NCBI RefSeq assembly: GCF_021375795.1
Contig: NZ_JAEIOI010000001.1
Span: 806,001-870,000, forward strand
DNA from: Pseudomonas anguilliseptica
Lineage (GTDB): Bacteria; Pseudomonadota; Gammaproteobacteria; Pseudomonadales; Pseudomonadaceae
DNA length: 64,000 nucleotides
Reading direction: 5' to 3'
Part shown: piece by piece, positions 1-8,851 of the stretch
Layout: each line of letters starts with the position of its first letter
How positions within the stretch are numbered: the stretch's first letter is position 1
Notes under the pieces: generated by a model
The model's input: the letters and a program-made list of their open reading frames with translations, nothing else
Told to the model about the DNA's origin: nothing
Database searches by the model: none
Position numbers and translations under genes: made by a program

Positions 1-1100
1 AGTTTCGCGACAGCGTGCGCAAGTTCCTTGAGCAGGAAGCCGTGCCTTTTCACCATCAGTGGGAGAAGGATGGTCACATCGATCGTGCGCTGTGGAACAA
101 AGCGGGAGAGGCGGGGATGCTCTGCTCGCATATCCCGGAAGAGTACGGCGGTATGTCGGCAGACTTCCTCTATAGCACTGTGGTGATCGAGGAGGTTGGG
201 CGTCTGGGGCTGACCGGCATCGGCTTCTCGTTGCACTCGGACATCGTTGCACCTTACATCCTGCATTACGGCAGCGAAGCGCAGAAGCAGCACTACCTGC
301 CCAAGCTGGTGTCCGGCGAGATGGTCACCGCTATCGCCATGACCGAACCGGGTGCTGGCTCCGACCTGCAGGGGGTGAAAACTACCGCGGTGCTGGATGG
401 CGACGAGTATGTGATCAACGGTTCGAAGACTTTCATCACCAACGGCTTTCTCGCCGACCTAGTGATCGTGGTGGCCAAGACCGATCCGAAAGCCGGGGCT
501 AAAGGTACCAGCCTGTTCCTGGTTGAGGCCAACACCCCTGGTTTCTCCAAGGGCAAGCGTCTGGAAAAAGTCGGCATGAAGGCTCAGGACACCTCCGAGC
601 TGTTCTTCCAGGACGTGCGCGTGCCCAAGGAAAACCTGCTGGGTCAGGCCGGTATGGGCTTCGCCTATCTGATGCAGGAGCTGCCGCAGGAGCGTTTGAC
701 TGTAGGGATCGGCGCTCTGGCGTCAGCCGAGGCGGCGCTCAAGTGGACGCTTGAATACACCCGCGAGCGCAAGGCCTTCGGCAAGGCAATTGGTGACTTT
801 CAGAACACTCGTTTCAAATTGGCCGAGATGGCCACAGAGATTCAGGTTGGTCGAGTGTTTGTCGATCGCTGCCTGGAGTTGCACCTGAATAAGAAGCTGG
901 ATGTGCCGACTGCCGCCATGCTCAAGTACTGGGGGACAGACCTGCAGTGCAAGGTGCTGGATGAGTGTGTGCAGCTGCACGGTGGCTACGGCTATATGTG
1001 GGAATACCCGGTGGCGCGTGCCTGGGCCGATGCGCGGGTGCAGCGCATTTACGCTGGTACCAACGAGATCATGAAAGAGATCATCGCCCGCTCGCTGTGA
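1..1100 (+). CDS. Acyl-CoA dehydrogenase, 5'-truncated by window edge
   Basis: FAD-dependent acyl-CoA dehydrogenase, catalysing alpha-beta dehydrogenation of an acyl-CoA with electrons passed to ETF. The frame is open from base 3 (F-R-D-S-V-R-K), so the true start lies upstream and the GTG at 15 is probably internal; about 361 residues are visible of a family length near 385. The FAD/substrate motif AMTEPGAGSD lies at about residues 108-117 counted from base 15, and the C-terminal YAGTNEI carries Ala where MCAD-type enzymes have the catalytic Glu. A Glu in the helix motif PQERL suggests the LCAD/isovaleryl-CoA dehydrogenase type of catalytic base. Substrate chain length cannot be told. A terminator hairpin follows. 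Confidence 0.93.
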   Translation, partial: FRDSVRKFLEQEAVPFHHQWEKDGHIDRALWNKAGEAGMLCSHIPEEYGGMSADFLYSTVVIEEVGRLGLTGIGFSLHSDIVAPYILHYGSEAQKQHYLPKLVSGEMVTAIAMTEPGAGSDLQGVKTTAVLDGDEYVINGSKTFITNGFLADLVIVVAKTDPKAGAKGTSLFLVEANTPGFSKGKRLEKVGMKAQDTSELFFQDVRVPKENLLGQAGMGFAYLMQELPQERLTVGIGALASAEAALKWTLEYTRERKAFGKAIGDFQNTRFKLAEMATEIQVGRVFVDRCLELHLNKKLDVPTAAMLKYWGTDLQCKVLDECVQLHGGYGYMWEYPVARAWADARVQRIYAGTNEIMKEIIARSL

Positions 1101-1112
1101 TCAAGAGCTGAA

Positions 1113-1143
1113 TAAAAAGCCCGGCTATTGCTGGGCTTTTTTA
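1113..1143 (+). terminator. Rho-independent terminator after acyl-CoA dehydrogenase
   Basis: A-run, GCCC-rich stem with loop around 1123-1131, complementary GGGC and T-run to 1142. It is flanked by A and T tracts on the two sides, so it could also terminate the convergent aldo/keto reductase gene whose stop is at 1159. Confidence 0.8.
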
Positions 1144-1158
1144 TGTCGTTGCTATTGG

Positions 1159-2196
1159 TCAGGGGGCTGGGTTGGGCTGGGCTTTGTGAATCGCCTCGAT
1201 GCCAGCCAGTACCTCGGCAGAGAGTGTCAGTTCGCTGCTGGCCAGGTTGCTGTCCAGCTGCTCCAGGCTGGTCGCACCAATGATATTGCTGGTGACGAAG
1301 GGTTGCGCGGTGACAAAGGCCAGGGCCATCTGTGCGGGGTCAAGACCATGCTCGCGCGCCAGGGCGACGTAACGTGCACAAGCGCTTTCGGACTCCGGGT
1401 TGGTGTAGCGAGCAAAGCGGCTGAACAGGCTGATGCGCGCATTGGCGGGGCGTGCGCCGTTTGCGTACTTGCCGCTGAGCATGCCGAATGCCAGCGGCGA
1501 GTAAGCGAGCAGGCCGCATTGTTCGCGAATGGCCACTTCTGCCAAGCCGACCTCGAAGCTGCGGTTGAGCAGGTTGTAGGGGTTCTGGATCGAGACTGCG
1601 CGCGGCCAGCCGCGTTGTTCGGCCAGTTGCAGAAATTTCATGGTGCCCCAGGGGGTTTCATTGGAAAGGCCGATATGGCGAATCTTGCCGGCCTTGACCT
1701 GCTCGTCCAAGGCTTCCAAGGTTTCTTCCAGTGGCGTGAAGTCGCTGTCCTGATGGCGATAGCCAAGCTGGCCGAAGTAATTGGTTGGGCGCTCTGGCCA
1801 ATGCAGTTGGTACAGATCGATCCAGTCGGTTTGCAGGCGTTGGAGGCTGGCATCCAGTGCCGCAACGATATGCGCACGGTTGTGTTTGAGCTGGCCACCG
1901 CGGATATAGCCGATGCCATTGCCGGGGCCGGCGATCTTGCTGGCTAGTACCCAGTCAGCACGATCACCGCGCTGCTTGAAGTAGTCACCGATAATCTGTT
2001 CGGTCTTGCTGTAGGTTTCGGCACGGGGTGGTACCGGGTACATCTCGGCGGTGTCGATGAAGTTCACCCCGTAGGCCTTGGCGCGTTCAATCTGGGCGAT
2101 GCCTTCGCTGGCGCTGTTTTGCTCACCCCAAGTCATGCTGCCCAGGCACAGGCTGCTGACCTTGATTCCACTGCGGCCGAGTTGGCGGTAATCCAT
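1159..2196 (-). CDS. tas: Aldo/keto reductase, Tas-like
   Basis: NAD(P)H-dependent aldo/keto reductase of about 345 residues, the length of E. coli Tas (346). An upstream in-frame start at 2256 exists, but the ATG at 2196 is preceded by a good AAGGAG ribosome site (2203-2208) and begins MDYRQLGRSG, typical of the family. AKR hallmarks are visible: the FIDTAEMY segment (catalytic Asp and Tyr), the Lys in ASKIAG, and the His in YQLHWPER. It is convergent with the acyl-CoA dehydrogenase and divergent from rplM. The physiological substrate is unknown; Tas was named for complementing tyrosine auxotrophy in E. coli, and that role is not implied here. Confidence 0.9.
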   Translation of the reverse strand: MDYRQLGRSGIKVSSLCLGSMTWGEQNSASEGIAQIERAKAYGVNFIDTAEMYPVPPRAETYSKTEQIIGDYFKQRGDRADWVLASKIAGPGNGIGYIRGGQLKHNRAHIVAALDASLQRLQTDWIDLYQLHWPERPTNYFGQLGYRHQDSDFTPLEETLEALDEQVKAGKIRHIGLSNETPWGTMKFLQLAEQRGWPRAVSIQNPYNLLNRSFEVGLAEVAIREQCGLLAYSPLAFGMLSGKYANGARPANARISLFSRFARYTNPESESACARYVALAREHGLDPAQMALAFVTAQPFVTSNIIGATSLEQLDSNLASSELTLSAEVLAGIEAIHKAQPNPAP

Positions 2197-2366
2197 TGCA
2201 AGCTCCTTAAAAACCGGTTGGCATAATCGTGTTGAAATTCTCTGCGCAATCTGCATAATTGCGCACCTCTTTCTGCAGTGGAAGTGATGCGCCGCCTGCC
2301 GAAGAATCTTGCCGTATTACGGACGCGCTGACCCGAGCCCCCGATAGCGCCTGTTTTCGGCTGCCT

Positions 2367-2443
2367 TTGACCTTGTCAAAGTACGCACTATTCAGTAAGA
2401 TCCGCCGTCTTATTTATCAGGGCGGCCCCTGAGGCTATAAAGA
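2367..2443 (+). promoter_or_regulatory. rplM promoter and structured 5' leader
   Basis: A sigma70-like TTGACC (2367-2372) and TATTCA (2389-2394) are separated by 16 bp. The leader that follows can form two mutually exclusive hairpins: CCGCC at 2402-2406 with GGCGG at 2421-2425, or TCAGGG at 2417-2422 with CCCTGA at 2427-2432, the second ending 11 bases before the rplM ATG. This resembles autogenous r-protein leaders; L13-dependent control of rplM-rpsI has been described in E. coli. The regulatory role here is inferred. Confidence 0.5.
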
Positions 2444-2872
2444 ATGAAAACTTTTACTGCTAAACCGGAAACAGTTAAGCGCGACTGGTTTGTCGTCGAC
2501 GCTGCAGGTCAGACCCTGGGTCGTCTGGCTACCGAAGTTGCAAGCCGTCTGCGTGGCAAGCACAAGCCTGAATACACTCCGCACGTTGATACCGGTGACT
2601 ACATCGTCATCATCAACGCTGAGCAGATTCGCGTTACCGGTGCCAAAACCACTGACAAGATGTACTACTCCCACTCCGGTTTCCCGGGCGGCATCAAGTC
2701 GATCAACTTTGAAAAGCTGATCGCCAAAGCTCCTGAGCGCGTGATCGAGACTGCGGTAAAAGGCATGCTGCCGAAGAACCCGCTGGGTCGCGACATGTAC
2801 CGTAAGCTGAAGGTGTACGCGGGCGCTGCCCATCCGCACACTGCTCAGCAGCCCCAAGAACTGAAGATTTAA
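2444..2872 (+). CDS. rplM: 50S ribosomal protein L13
   Basis: Large-subunit protein L13, 142 residues, full family length. It starts [20 protein letters not shown] and contains the conserved [17 protein letters not shown] and HSGFPGG blocks. L13 is an early assembly protein on 23S rRNA. The ATG at 2444 follows the structured leader described at 2367-2443. It is co-transcribed with rpsI 14 bp downstream, the pairing found in most bacteria. Confidence 0.98.
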   Translation: MKTFTAKPETVKRDWFVVDAAGQTLGRLATEVASRLRGKHKPEYTPHVDTGDYIVIINAEQIRVTGAKTTDKMYYSHSGFPGGIKSINFEKLIAKAPERVIETAVKGMLPKNPLGRDMYRKLKVYAGAAHPHTAQQPQELKI

Positions 2873-2886
2873 CGGAATAGTTCATT

Positions 2887-3279
2887 ATGTCGGCGACTCA
2901 AAATTACGGCACTGGCCGTCGCAAGACTGCAACCGCTCGCGTTTTCCTGCGTGCTGGTACTGGCAAGATCTCCATCAATAATCGTGCTCTCGACACCTTC
3001 TTCGGTCGTGAAACTGCCCGCATGGTAGTTCGTCAGCCGCTGGAGCTGGTTGAGATGGTCGAAAAATTCGACGTCTACGTCACTGTTGTTGGTGGTGGTG
3101 TTAGTGGTCAAGCTGGCGCAATCCGCCACGGCATCACTCGCGCTCTGATGGACTACGACGAGGCTCTGCGTCCTGCTCTGCGTAAAGCGGGCTATGTGAC
3201 TCGTGATGCTCGTGAAGTTGAACGTAAGAAGGTTGGTCTGCGTAAAGCGCGTAAGCGTCCGCAGTACTCCAAGCGTTAA
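2887..3279 (+). CDS. rpsI: 30S ribosomal protein S9
   Basis: Small-subunit protein S9, 130 residues, starting [20 protein letters not shown] and ending in the invariant basic tail KRPQYSKR that reaches the P-site tRNA. It is the second gene of the rplM-rpsI operon, with a 14-bp gap, and is followed by a strong terminator at 3302-3338. Confidence 0.98.
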   Translation: MSATQNYGTGRRKTATARVFLRAGTGKISINNRALDTFFGRETARMVVRQPLELVEMVEKFDVYVTVVGGGVSGQAGAIRHGITRALMDYDEALRPALRKAGYVTRDAREVERKKVGLRKARKRPQYSKR

Positions 3280-3301
3280 TTCGCTACCTGCGTTCACAAA
3301 G

Positions 3302-3338
3302 ACGCCCAGTTTCCTTTCGGAACTGGGCGTTTTTTTAT
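3302..3338 (+). terminator. Rho-independent terminator after rpsI
   Basis: The 10-bp stem ACGCCCAGTT (3302-3311) pairs with AACTGGGCGT (3321-3330) and is followed by a run of T residues. It ends the ribosomal operon before the petABC operon. Confidence 0.9.
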
Positions 3339-3536
3339 GGGTGCTGAAAGTTCGTGCGGCATCATGCCGCATCCGCGGATGCCCTGATTTGTAAGGGGTT
3401 GAGTCCGTTGTGCGTGGGTAATTACCTTGTCAGTAAAGGGGCTTTTCTTTACCATTTGGCAAATTTTTTGCGCGACTCGATTTTTACCTAGTATAGGCCT
3501 GACCAACAGGCCATAAAGCTGATGGGAGACGACTGA

Positions 3537-4130
3537 ATGAGCAATGACGGCGTGAATGCAGGCCGGCGTCGCTTTCTGGTAGCGGCCACCTCTGTGGTGG
3601 GCGCTGCAGGAGCGGTGGGTGCCGCGGTCCCGTTCGTGGGGTCCTGGTTCCCAAGCGCCAAGGCTAAAGCTGCCGGAGCACCCGTTAAGGTGAACGTCAG
3701 CAAAATTGAGCCGGGCCAGCAGATGGTTGCTGAGTGGCGGGGGCAGCCGGTGTTTATCGTGCGCCGTACCGAGGAAATCCTCAGTAACCTGGTGAAGATC
3801 GAGGGTCAGCTGGCTGACTTCGATTCCAAGGCGTCGGAACAGCCGAGCTATGTCGATCCGAAAACCCGCTCGATCAAGCCAGAAGTTCTGCTGCTGGTAG
3901 GTCTGTGTACTCACCTGGGCTGTGCACCATCCTTCCGCCCGGAAGTGGCGCCTGCTGACCTGGGTGCTGACTGGGTGGGTGGTTATTTCTGCCCATGCCA
4001 CGGCTCGCGCTATGACCTCGCTGGTCGCGTGTACAAGGCTCAACCTGCGCCCTTGAACCTGCCGGTACCGCCGCACACGTATGAGTCGGATGATGTGATC
4101 ATCATCGGTGTGGACCAGGAGAAAGCATGA
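3537..4130 (+). CDS. petA: Ubiquinol-cytochrome c reductase Rieske iron-sulfur subunit
   Basis: Rieske [2Fe-2S] protein of the cytochrome bc1 complex, 197 residues. It accepts an electron from ubiquinol at the Qo site and passes it to cytochrome c1. The N-terminus has a Tat-type signal anchor (Arg-Arg-Arg-Phe-Leu at 10-14, then a hydrophobic segment to about residue 39). Cluster-binding motifs CTHLGC (Cys124, His126) and CPCHGS (Cys152, His155) are intact, with the disulfide cysteines at 129 and 154. The gene overlaps petB by four bases (ATGA), indicating translational coupling. The 257-bp gap upstream holds the rpsI terminator and presumably the pet promoter, which could not be placed convincingly. 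Confidence 0.97.
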   Translation: MSNDGVNAGRRRFLVAATSVVGAAGAVGAAVPFVGSWFPSAKAKAAGAPVKVNVSKIEPGQQMVAEWRGQPVFIVRRTEEILSNLVKIEGQLADFDSKASEQPSYVDPKTRSIKPEVLLLVGLCTHLGCAPSFRPEVAPADLGADWVGGYFCPCHGSRYDLAGRVYKAQPAPLNLPVPPHTYESDDVIIIGVDQEKA

Positions 4131-5341
4131 TGAATAAATTCATGGAATGGGTTGATGCGCGCTTTCCCGCGACCAAGATGTGGGAAGACCATCTGTCCAA
4201 GTACTACGCGCCAAAGAACTTCAACTTCTTCTACTTTTTCGGCTCCCTGGCGTTGCTGGTTCTGGTTAACCAGATCGTTACCGGTGTCTGGCTGACCATG
4301 AGCTACACCCCGTCGGCTGAAGAGGCGTTTGCTTCGGTCGAGTACATCATGCGTGATGTGGAGTACGGCTGGATCCTGCGTTACATGCACTCCACCGGTG
4401 CTTCGGCGTTCTTCGTGGTGGTCTACCTGCACATGTTCCGTGGCCTGCTTTATGGCTCTTATCAGAAGCCGCGCGAGCTGGTATGGATCTTCGGCATGCT
4501 GATCTACCTGATGTTGATGGCTGAAGCCTTCATGGGTTATCTGCTGCCATGGGGCCAGATGTCCTACTGGGGCGCCCAGGTGATCATCTCGCTGTTCGGT
4601 GCCATTCCGGTGATCGGTGCGGACCTGACTCAGTGGATTCGTGGTGACTACCTGATCTCCGGTATCACCCTGAACCGTTTCTTCGCCCTGCACGTTGTGG
4701 CTCTGCCGATCGTGATTCTTGGCCTGGTGGTTCTGCACATCCTGGCCCTGCACGAAGTCGGTTCGAACAACCCGGACGGCGTCGACATCAAGAAGAAAAA
4801 GGACGAGAACGGCATTCCGCTCGACGGCATCGCCTTCCATCCGTACTACACCGTGAAAGATATCGTCGGTGTCGTGGTGTTCCTGTTTGTCTTCTGCTTC
4901 GTGATCTTCTTCTTCCCGGAAATGGGTGGTTATTTCCTCGAGAAACCAAACTTCGAAGCAGCCAACCCGTTCAAGACGCCTGAGCATATTGCGCCGGTTT
5001 GGTACTTCACGCCGTTCTACGCGATTCTGCGTGCGGTGCCGGACAAGCTGCTGGGTGTAATTGCCATGGGTGCAGCGATTGCGGTGCTGTTCGTGCTGCC
5101 GTGGCTGGACCGTAGCCCGGTCAAGTCGATGCGTTACAAAGGCTGGATGAGCAAGGTTTGGTTGCTGATCTTCTGCGTGTCTTTCGTGATTCTCGGTGTG
5201 CTGGGTGTACTGGCGCCGACACCAGGCCGTACGTTGCTGTCGCAGGTATGTACCTTCCTGTACTTCGCGTACTTCATCCTGATGCCGTTCTATACCAAAA
5301 TCGAGAAGACCAAACCGGTTCCGGAAAGGGTGACTGGCTGA
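4127..5341 (+). CDS. petB: Cytochrome b of the bc1 complex
   Basis: Integral-membrane cytochrome b, 404 residues, encoded separately from c1. It carries hemes bL and bH and the quinol oxidation and reduction sites. Axial histidines are visible in the MHSTGAS/YLHMFRG and FALHVV/VLHILALHE pairs. The Qo-loop motif reads PVWY rather than the mitochondrial/alphaproteobacterial PEWY, a variant that, from memory, is usual in beta- and gammaproteobacteria. The long C-terminal part (from about residue 260) carries further hydrophobic helices. It overlaps petA by 4 bases and petC by one base. Confidence 0.97.
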   Translation: MMNKFMEWVDARFPATKMWEDHLSKYYAPKNFNFFYFFGSLALLVLVNQIVTGVWLTMSYTPSAEEAFASVEYIMRDVEYGWILRYMHSTGASAFFVVVYLHMFRGLLYGSYQKPRELVWIFGMLIYLMLMAEAFMGYLLPWGQMSYWGAQVIISLFGAIPVIGADLTQWIRGDYLISGITLNRFFALHVVALPIVILGLVVLHILALHEVGSNNPDGVDIKKKKDENGIPLDGIAFHPYYTVKDIVGVVVFLFVFCFVIFFFPEMGGYFLEKPNFEAANPFKTPEHIAPVWYFTPFYAILRAVPDKLLGVIAMGAAIAVLFVLPWLDRSPVKSMRYKGWMSKVWLLIFCVSFVILGVLGVLAPTPGRTLLSQVCTFLYFAYFILMPFYTKIEKTKPVPERVTG

Positions 5342-6120
5342 TGAAAAAGCTATTTGCTGCACTCGTAATTGCTGCAATGCCAGCCCTTGCTCTTGGCGCT
5401 GGTAGTGGTTATCCGCTGGATAAAGTGGAAATCGATCTGACTGACAAAGCGGCTCTGCAGGATGGTGCGCGTACCTTCGCCAACTACTGCATGGGCTGTC
5501 ATGCGGCTCAATACCAACGCTATGAGCGTGTTGCTGATGACCTGGGTATTCCGCATGAAGTCATGCTGGAAAATCTGGTTTTCAATGGCGCCAAGATTGG
5601 CGATCACATGAAGATCGGTATGCAGCCGGCAGACGCCAAGGCCTGGTTCGGCGCTGCGCCGCCTGACCTGACTCTGGTTGCTCGTGTACGTGGTAACGAC
5701 TGGCTGTACACCTACCTGCGCACCTTCTATGAAGACACTGCGCGTCCGCTGGGTGCCAACAACAAGGTGTTCCCGAATGTGGGCATGCCGAACGTGTTGG
5801 TGGGTCTGCAAGGTCGTCAGTACATCGGCTGCAAGCAGGTTCAGGTGGTTGAGAACGGCAAGAAGCAGTTCGATCCGCTGACCGGCACGCCGATCACTCA
5901 CGAAGCCTGTGATCAGCTGACCATTGAGCCCAAGACTGGCCAGCTGAGTACCGAAGAATTCGATGAAAAGATCCAGAACCTGGTGACCTTCCTCGCTTAC
6001 TCGGCTAACCCGGTCAAATTGCAAAGCCAGCGTATCGGTACTTATGTACTGCTGTATCTTGCCTTCTTCTTCGTCTTCGCCTATCTGCTCAAGCGCGAAT
6101 ACTGGAAGGACGTGCATTAA
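5341..6120 (+). CDS. petC: Cytochrome c1 of the bc1 complex
   Basis: Cytochrome c1, 259 residues. It has a Sec signal peptide (cleavage probably after the ALALGA segment near residue 20), a c-type heme motif CMGCH at residues 50-54, and a C-terminal membrane anchor (about residues 230-253) ending in a short cytoplasmic KREYWKDVH tail. It transfers electrons from the Rieske centre to soluble cytochrome c or c4/c5. The start chosen is the ATG overlapping the petB stop (TGATG); a longer in-frame reading from 5158 lies inside petB and was rejected. A 13-bp-stem hairpin follows. Confidence 0.97.
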   Translation: MKKLFAALVIAAMPALALGAGSGYPLDKVEIDLTDKAALQDGARTFANYCMGCHAAQYQRYERVADDLGIPHEVMLENLVFNGAKIGDHMKIGMQPADAKAWFGAAPPDLTLVARVRGNDWLYTYLRTFYEDTARPLGANNKVFPNVGMPNVLVGLQGRQYIGCKQVQVVENGKKQFDPLTGTPITHEACDQLTIEPKTGQLSTEEFDEKIQNLVTFLAYSANPVKLQSQRIGTYVLLYLAFFFVFAYLLKREYWKDVH

Positions 6121-6140
6121 TCCTTTGCATCTCCGCTGTT

Positions 6141-6174
6141 GACCTGCGCGCCCCTTTGGGCGCGCAGGTCTTTC
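6141..6174 (+). terminator. Hairpin after petC
   Basis: A perfect 13-bp inverted repeat (6141-6153 with 6158-6170) encloses a 4-base CTTT loop and is followed by only a short T-rich stretch. It probably terminates petABC; the weak T-run leaves partial readthrough into sspAB possible. Confidence 0.7.
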
Positions 6175-6209
6175 TGCTTCATATAACTCTATAAGCGAGG
6201 AGGATCGCC

Positions 6210-6827
6210 ATGGGCGTGACCAATCGGTTGGCCTGTTACTCCGACCCCGCCGACCACTATTCCCACCGCGTACGTATTGTGCTCGCCGAGAAGGGTGTCA
6301 GCGCCGAAATCATCAGTGTCGAGAAAGATCGTTACCCGGCCAAGCTGCTTGAGGTTAATCCCTACGCCAGCCTGCCAACTTTGGTTGACCGCGATCTGGC
6401 GCTGTATGAGTCGACGGTGGTGATGGAATATCTGGATGAGCGCTACCCCCATCCGCCGTTGTTGCCGGTGTATCCGGTGGCGCGTGCCAATAGCCGGCTG
6501 CTGATTCACCGTATCCAGCGTGATTGGTGTGCTCAGGTTGACCTGATCCTCGATCCACGCAGCAAGGAACCGGCCCGTGCGTTGGCACGCAAGGAACTGC
6601 GTGAGAGCCTGACCGGCGTGTCACCGTTGTTTGCTGACAAGCCGTATTTTCTCAGTGATGAGCTGAGTCTGGTCGATTGCTGCCTGCTGCCGATTCTTTG
6701 GCGTTTGCCGATTCTGGGGATAGAGTTGCCAAAACCGGCCAAGCCGCTGCTCGATTACATGGAGCGCCAGTTTGCCCGTGAGGTGTTTCAGAGCAGTCTG
6801 TCGCCTGCTGAACGTGACATGCGTTAA
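6210..6827 (+). CDS. sspA: Stringent starvation protein A
   Basis: SspA, 205 residues, a GST-fold protein that binds RNA polymerase and modulates transcription during starvation, acid stress and virulence in gammaproteobacteria. The N-terminal thioredoxin-like half (residues 8-85) contains the SHRVRIVL helix and the [17 protein letters not shown] signature; the alpha-helical C-terminal half follows. There is a strong AGGAGG site before the ATG. It lies 15 bp upstream of sspB in the standard sspAB operon, downstream of petABC, as in other pseudomonads. Confidence 0.95.
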   Translation: MGVTNRLACYSDPADHYSHRVRIVLAEKGVSAEIISVEKDRYPAKLLEVNPYASLPTLVDRDLALYESTVVMEYLDERYPHPPLLPVYPVARANSRLLIHRIQRDWCAQVDLILDPRSKEPARALARKELRESLTGVSPLFADKPYFLSDELSLVDCCLLPILWRLPILGIELPKPAKPLLDYMERQFAREVFQSSLSPAERDMR

Positions 6828-6842
6828 CCCGAGGAGGTAGTC

Positions 6843-7256
6843 ATGAAGTCGAGCCGTCCTTATCTGGTGCGTGCCCTCTATGAATGGATCGTGGACAACG
6901 ATTGCACCCCGCACCTGCTGGTGAATGCCGAGTTCCCCGGTGTTCAGGTGCCTGCCGGCTTTGCCAATGATGGGCAGATTGTCCTCAACGTTTCGCCCAC
7001 TGCCGTGCGTCATCTGCATATGGATAACGAAGCGGTGAGCTTTGAGGGGCGCTTTTCCGGTGTACCGCAGAGCTTGTACATCCCAGCAGCAGCGGTGTTG
7101 GCGATCTACGCGCGGGAAAATGGGCAGGGCATGGTCTTTGACGCCGAGTCGTCGATGCTCGACGGAGGCGAAATTGACGATCCGGATGATCAGACTCCGC
7201 CTGATGACGAGCCGTCACGGCCCAGTGGGCGGCCCAGTCTGAAAGTGGTCAAGTAA
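6843..7256 (+). CDS. sspB: ClpXP protease specificity-enhancing factor SspB
   Basis: Adaptor that binds ssrA-tagged peptides and delivers them to ClpXP, 137 residues. The folded peptide-binding domain spans about residues 3-105 (start MKSSRPYLVRALYEWIVDN), followed by an acidic flexible linker rich in Asp/Glu/Pro, then the ClpX-binding tail GRPSLKVVK, very like the E. coli XB motif. AGGAGG lies just before the ATG. A terminator follows immediately. Confidence 0.96.
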   Translation: MKSSRPYLVRALYEWIVDNDCTPHLLVNAEFPGVQVPAGFANDGQIVLNVSPTAVRHLHMDNEAVSFEGRFSGVPQSLYIPAAAVLAIYARENGQGMVFDAESSMLDGGEIDDPDDQTPPDDEPSRPSGRPSLKVVK

Positions 7257-7260
7257 AGAC

Positions 7261-7291
7261 AAAAAAGGCGATCCGAAGATCGCCTTTTTTA
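7261..7291 (+). terminator. Terminator between sspB and the convergent dolP gene
   Basis: A-run, GGCGATC stem (about 7267-7273), short loop, GATCGCC and T-run. With A and T tracts on opposite sides it can serve both convergent units. Confidence 0.9.
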
Positions 7292-7322
7292 TGGCCGCCG
7301 CAGGTGCGGTTCGCTGAAGTTA

Positions 7323-8476
<1,154 letters not shown>

Positions 8477-8851
8477 TCAGGTATCAAAGGCGTTTTGAAT
8501 CCAGTCCAGCTGCGCGGGGGCTTGGCTGTCGGCGTTTATGGCAATCACATCAAAGCGGCATGGGTACTTGGCCCAGCGTGATTCTTGTTGCAGGAAGTGC
8601 TGAGCGGCGCGGCTGAGTTTCTCACGTTTGCGTGCATCCACGCTCTCTGCTGCGCCGCCCCAGGCGCTATGGCGCCGATAGCGAACTTCTACGAATACTA
8701 CTGTATCGGTGTCGAGCATGACCAGATCGAGCTCGCCGAGGCGGCAGCGCCAGTTCTGTGCAAGCAGGCGCAGGCCGTGTTGCTCGAGATGCTGCCGAGC
8801 CTGTGCTTCGGCAGCATCACCGCGTTGTTGCGTGCTGATGCGCTCGCTCAA
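8477..8851 (-). CDS. yraN: UPF0102 endonuclease-like protein YraN
   Basis: UPF0102/YraN family, 124 residues, with the restriction-endonuclease-like core: a Glu in the LGELDLVM strand and VVFVEVRYR (an E-x-K-like position with Arg), then the ALA/SAWGGAAESV region. The only plausible start is a TTG (8851) overlapping the lpoA stop as TTGA, so translation is probably coupled to lpoA. Biochemical function is unknown; fold assignment to the Holliday-resolvase-like nucleases comes from family knowledge. Confidence 0.88.
   Translation of the reverse strand: MSERISTQQRGDAAEAQARQHLEQHGLRLLAQNWRCRLGELDLVMLDTDTVVFVEVRYRRHSAWGGAAESVDARKREKLSRAAQHFLQQESRWAKYPCRFDVIAINADSQAPAQLDWIQNAFDT

Noticed and set aside
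3456..3494. petA promoter from TTGGCA (3456) and TAGTAT (3489)
   Set aside because: Spacing of 27 bp is far outside the sigma70 range; no better pair was found.
4040..5377. 445-codon minus-strand frame opposite petB
   Set aside because: Antisense shadow rich in His/Gln/Arg, opposite the intact cytochrome b gene.
6139..6187. sspA promoter from TTGACC (6139) and TATAAC (6182)
   Set aside because: 37-bp spacing and the -35 lies in the petC hairpin; not a usable promoter pair.
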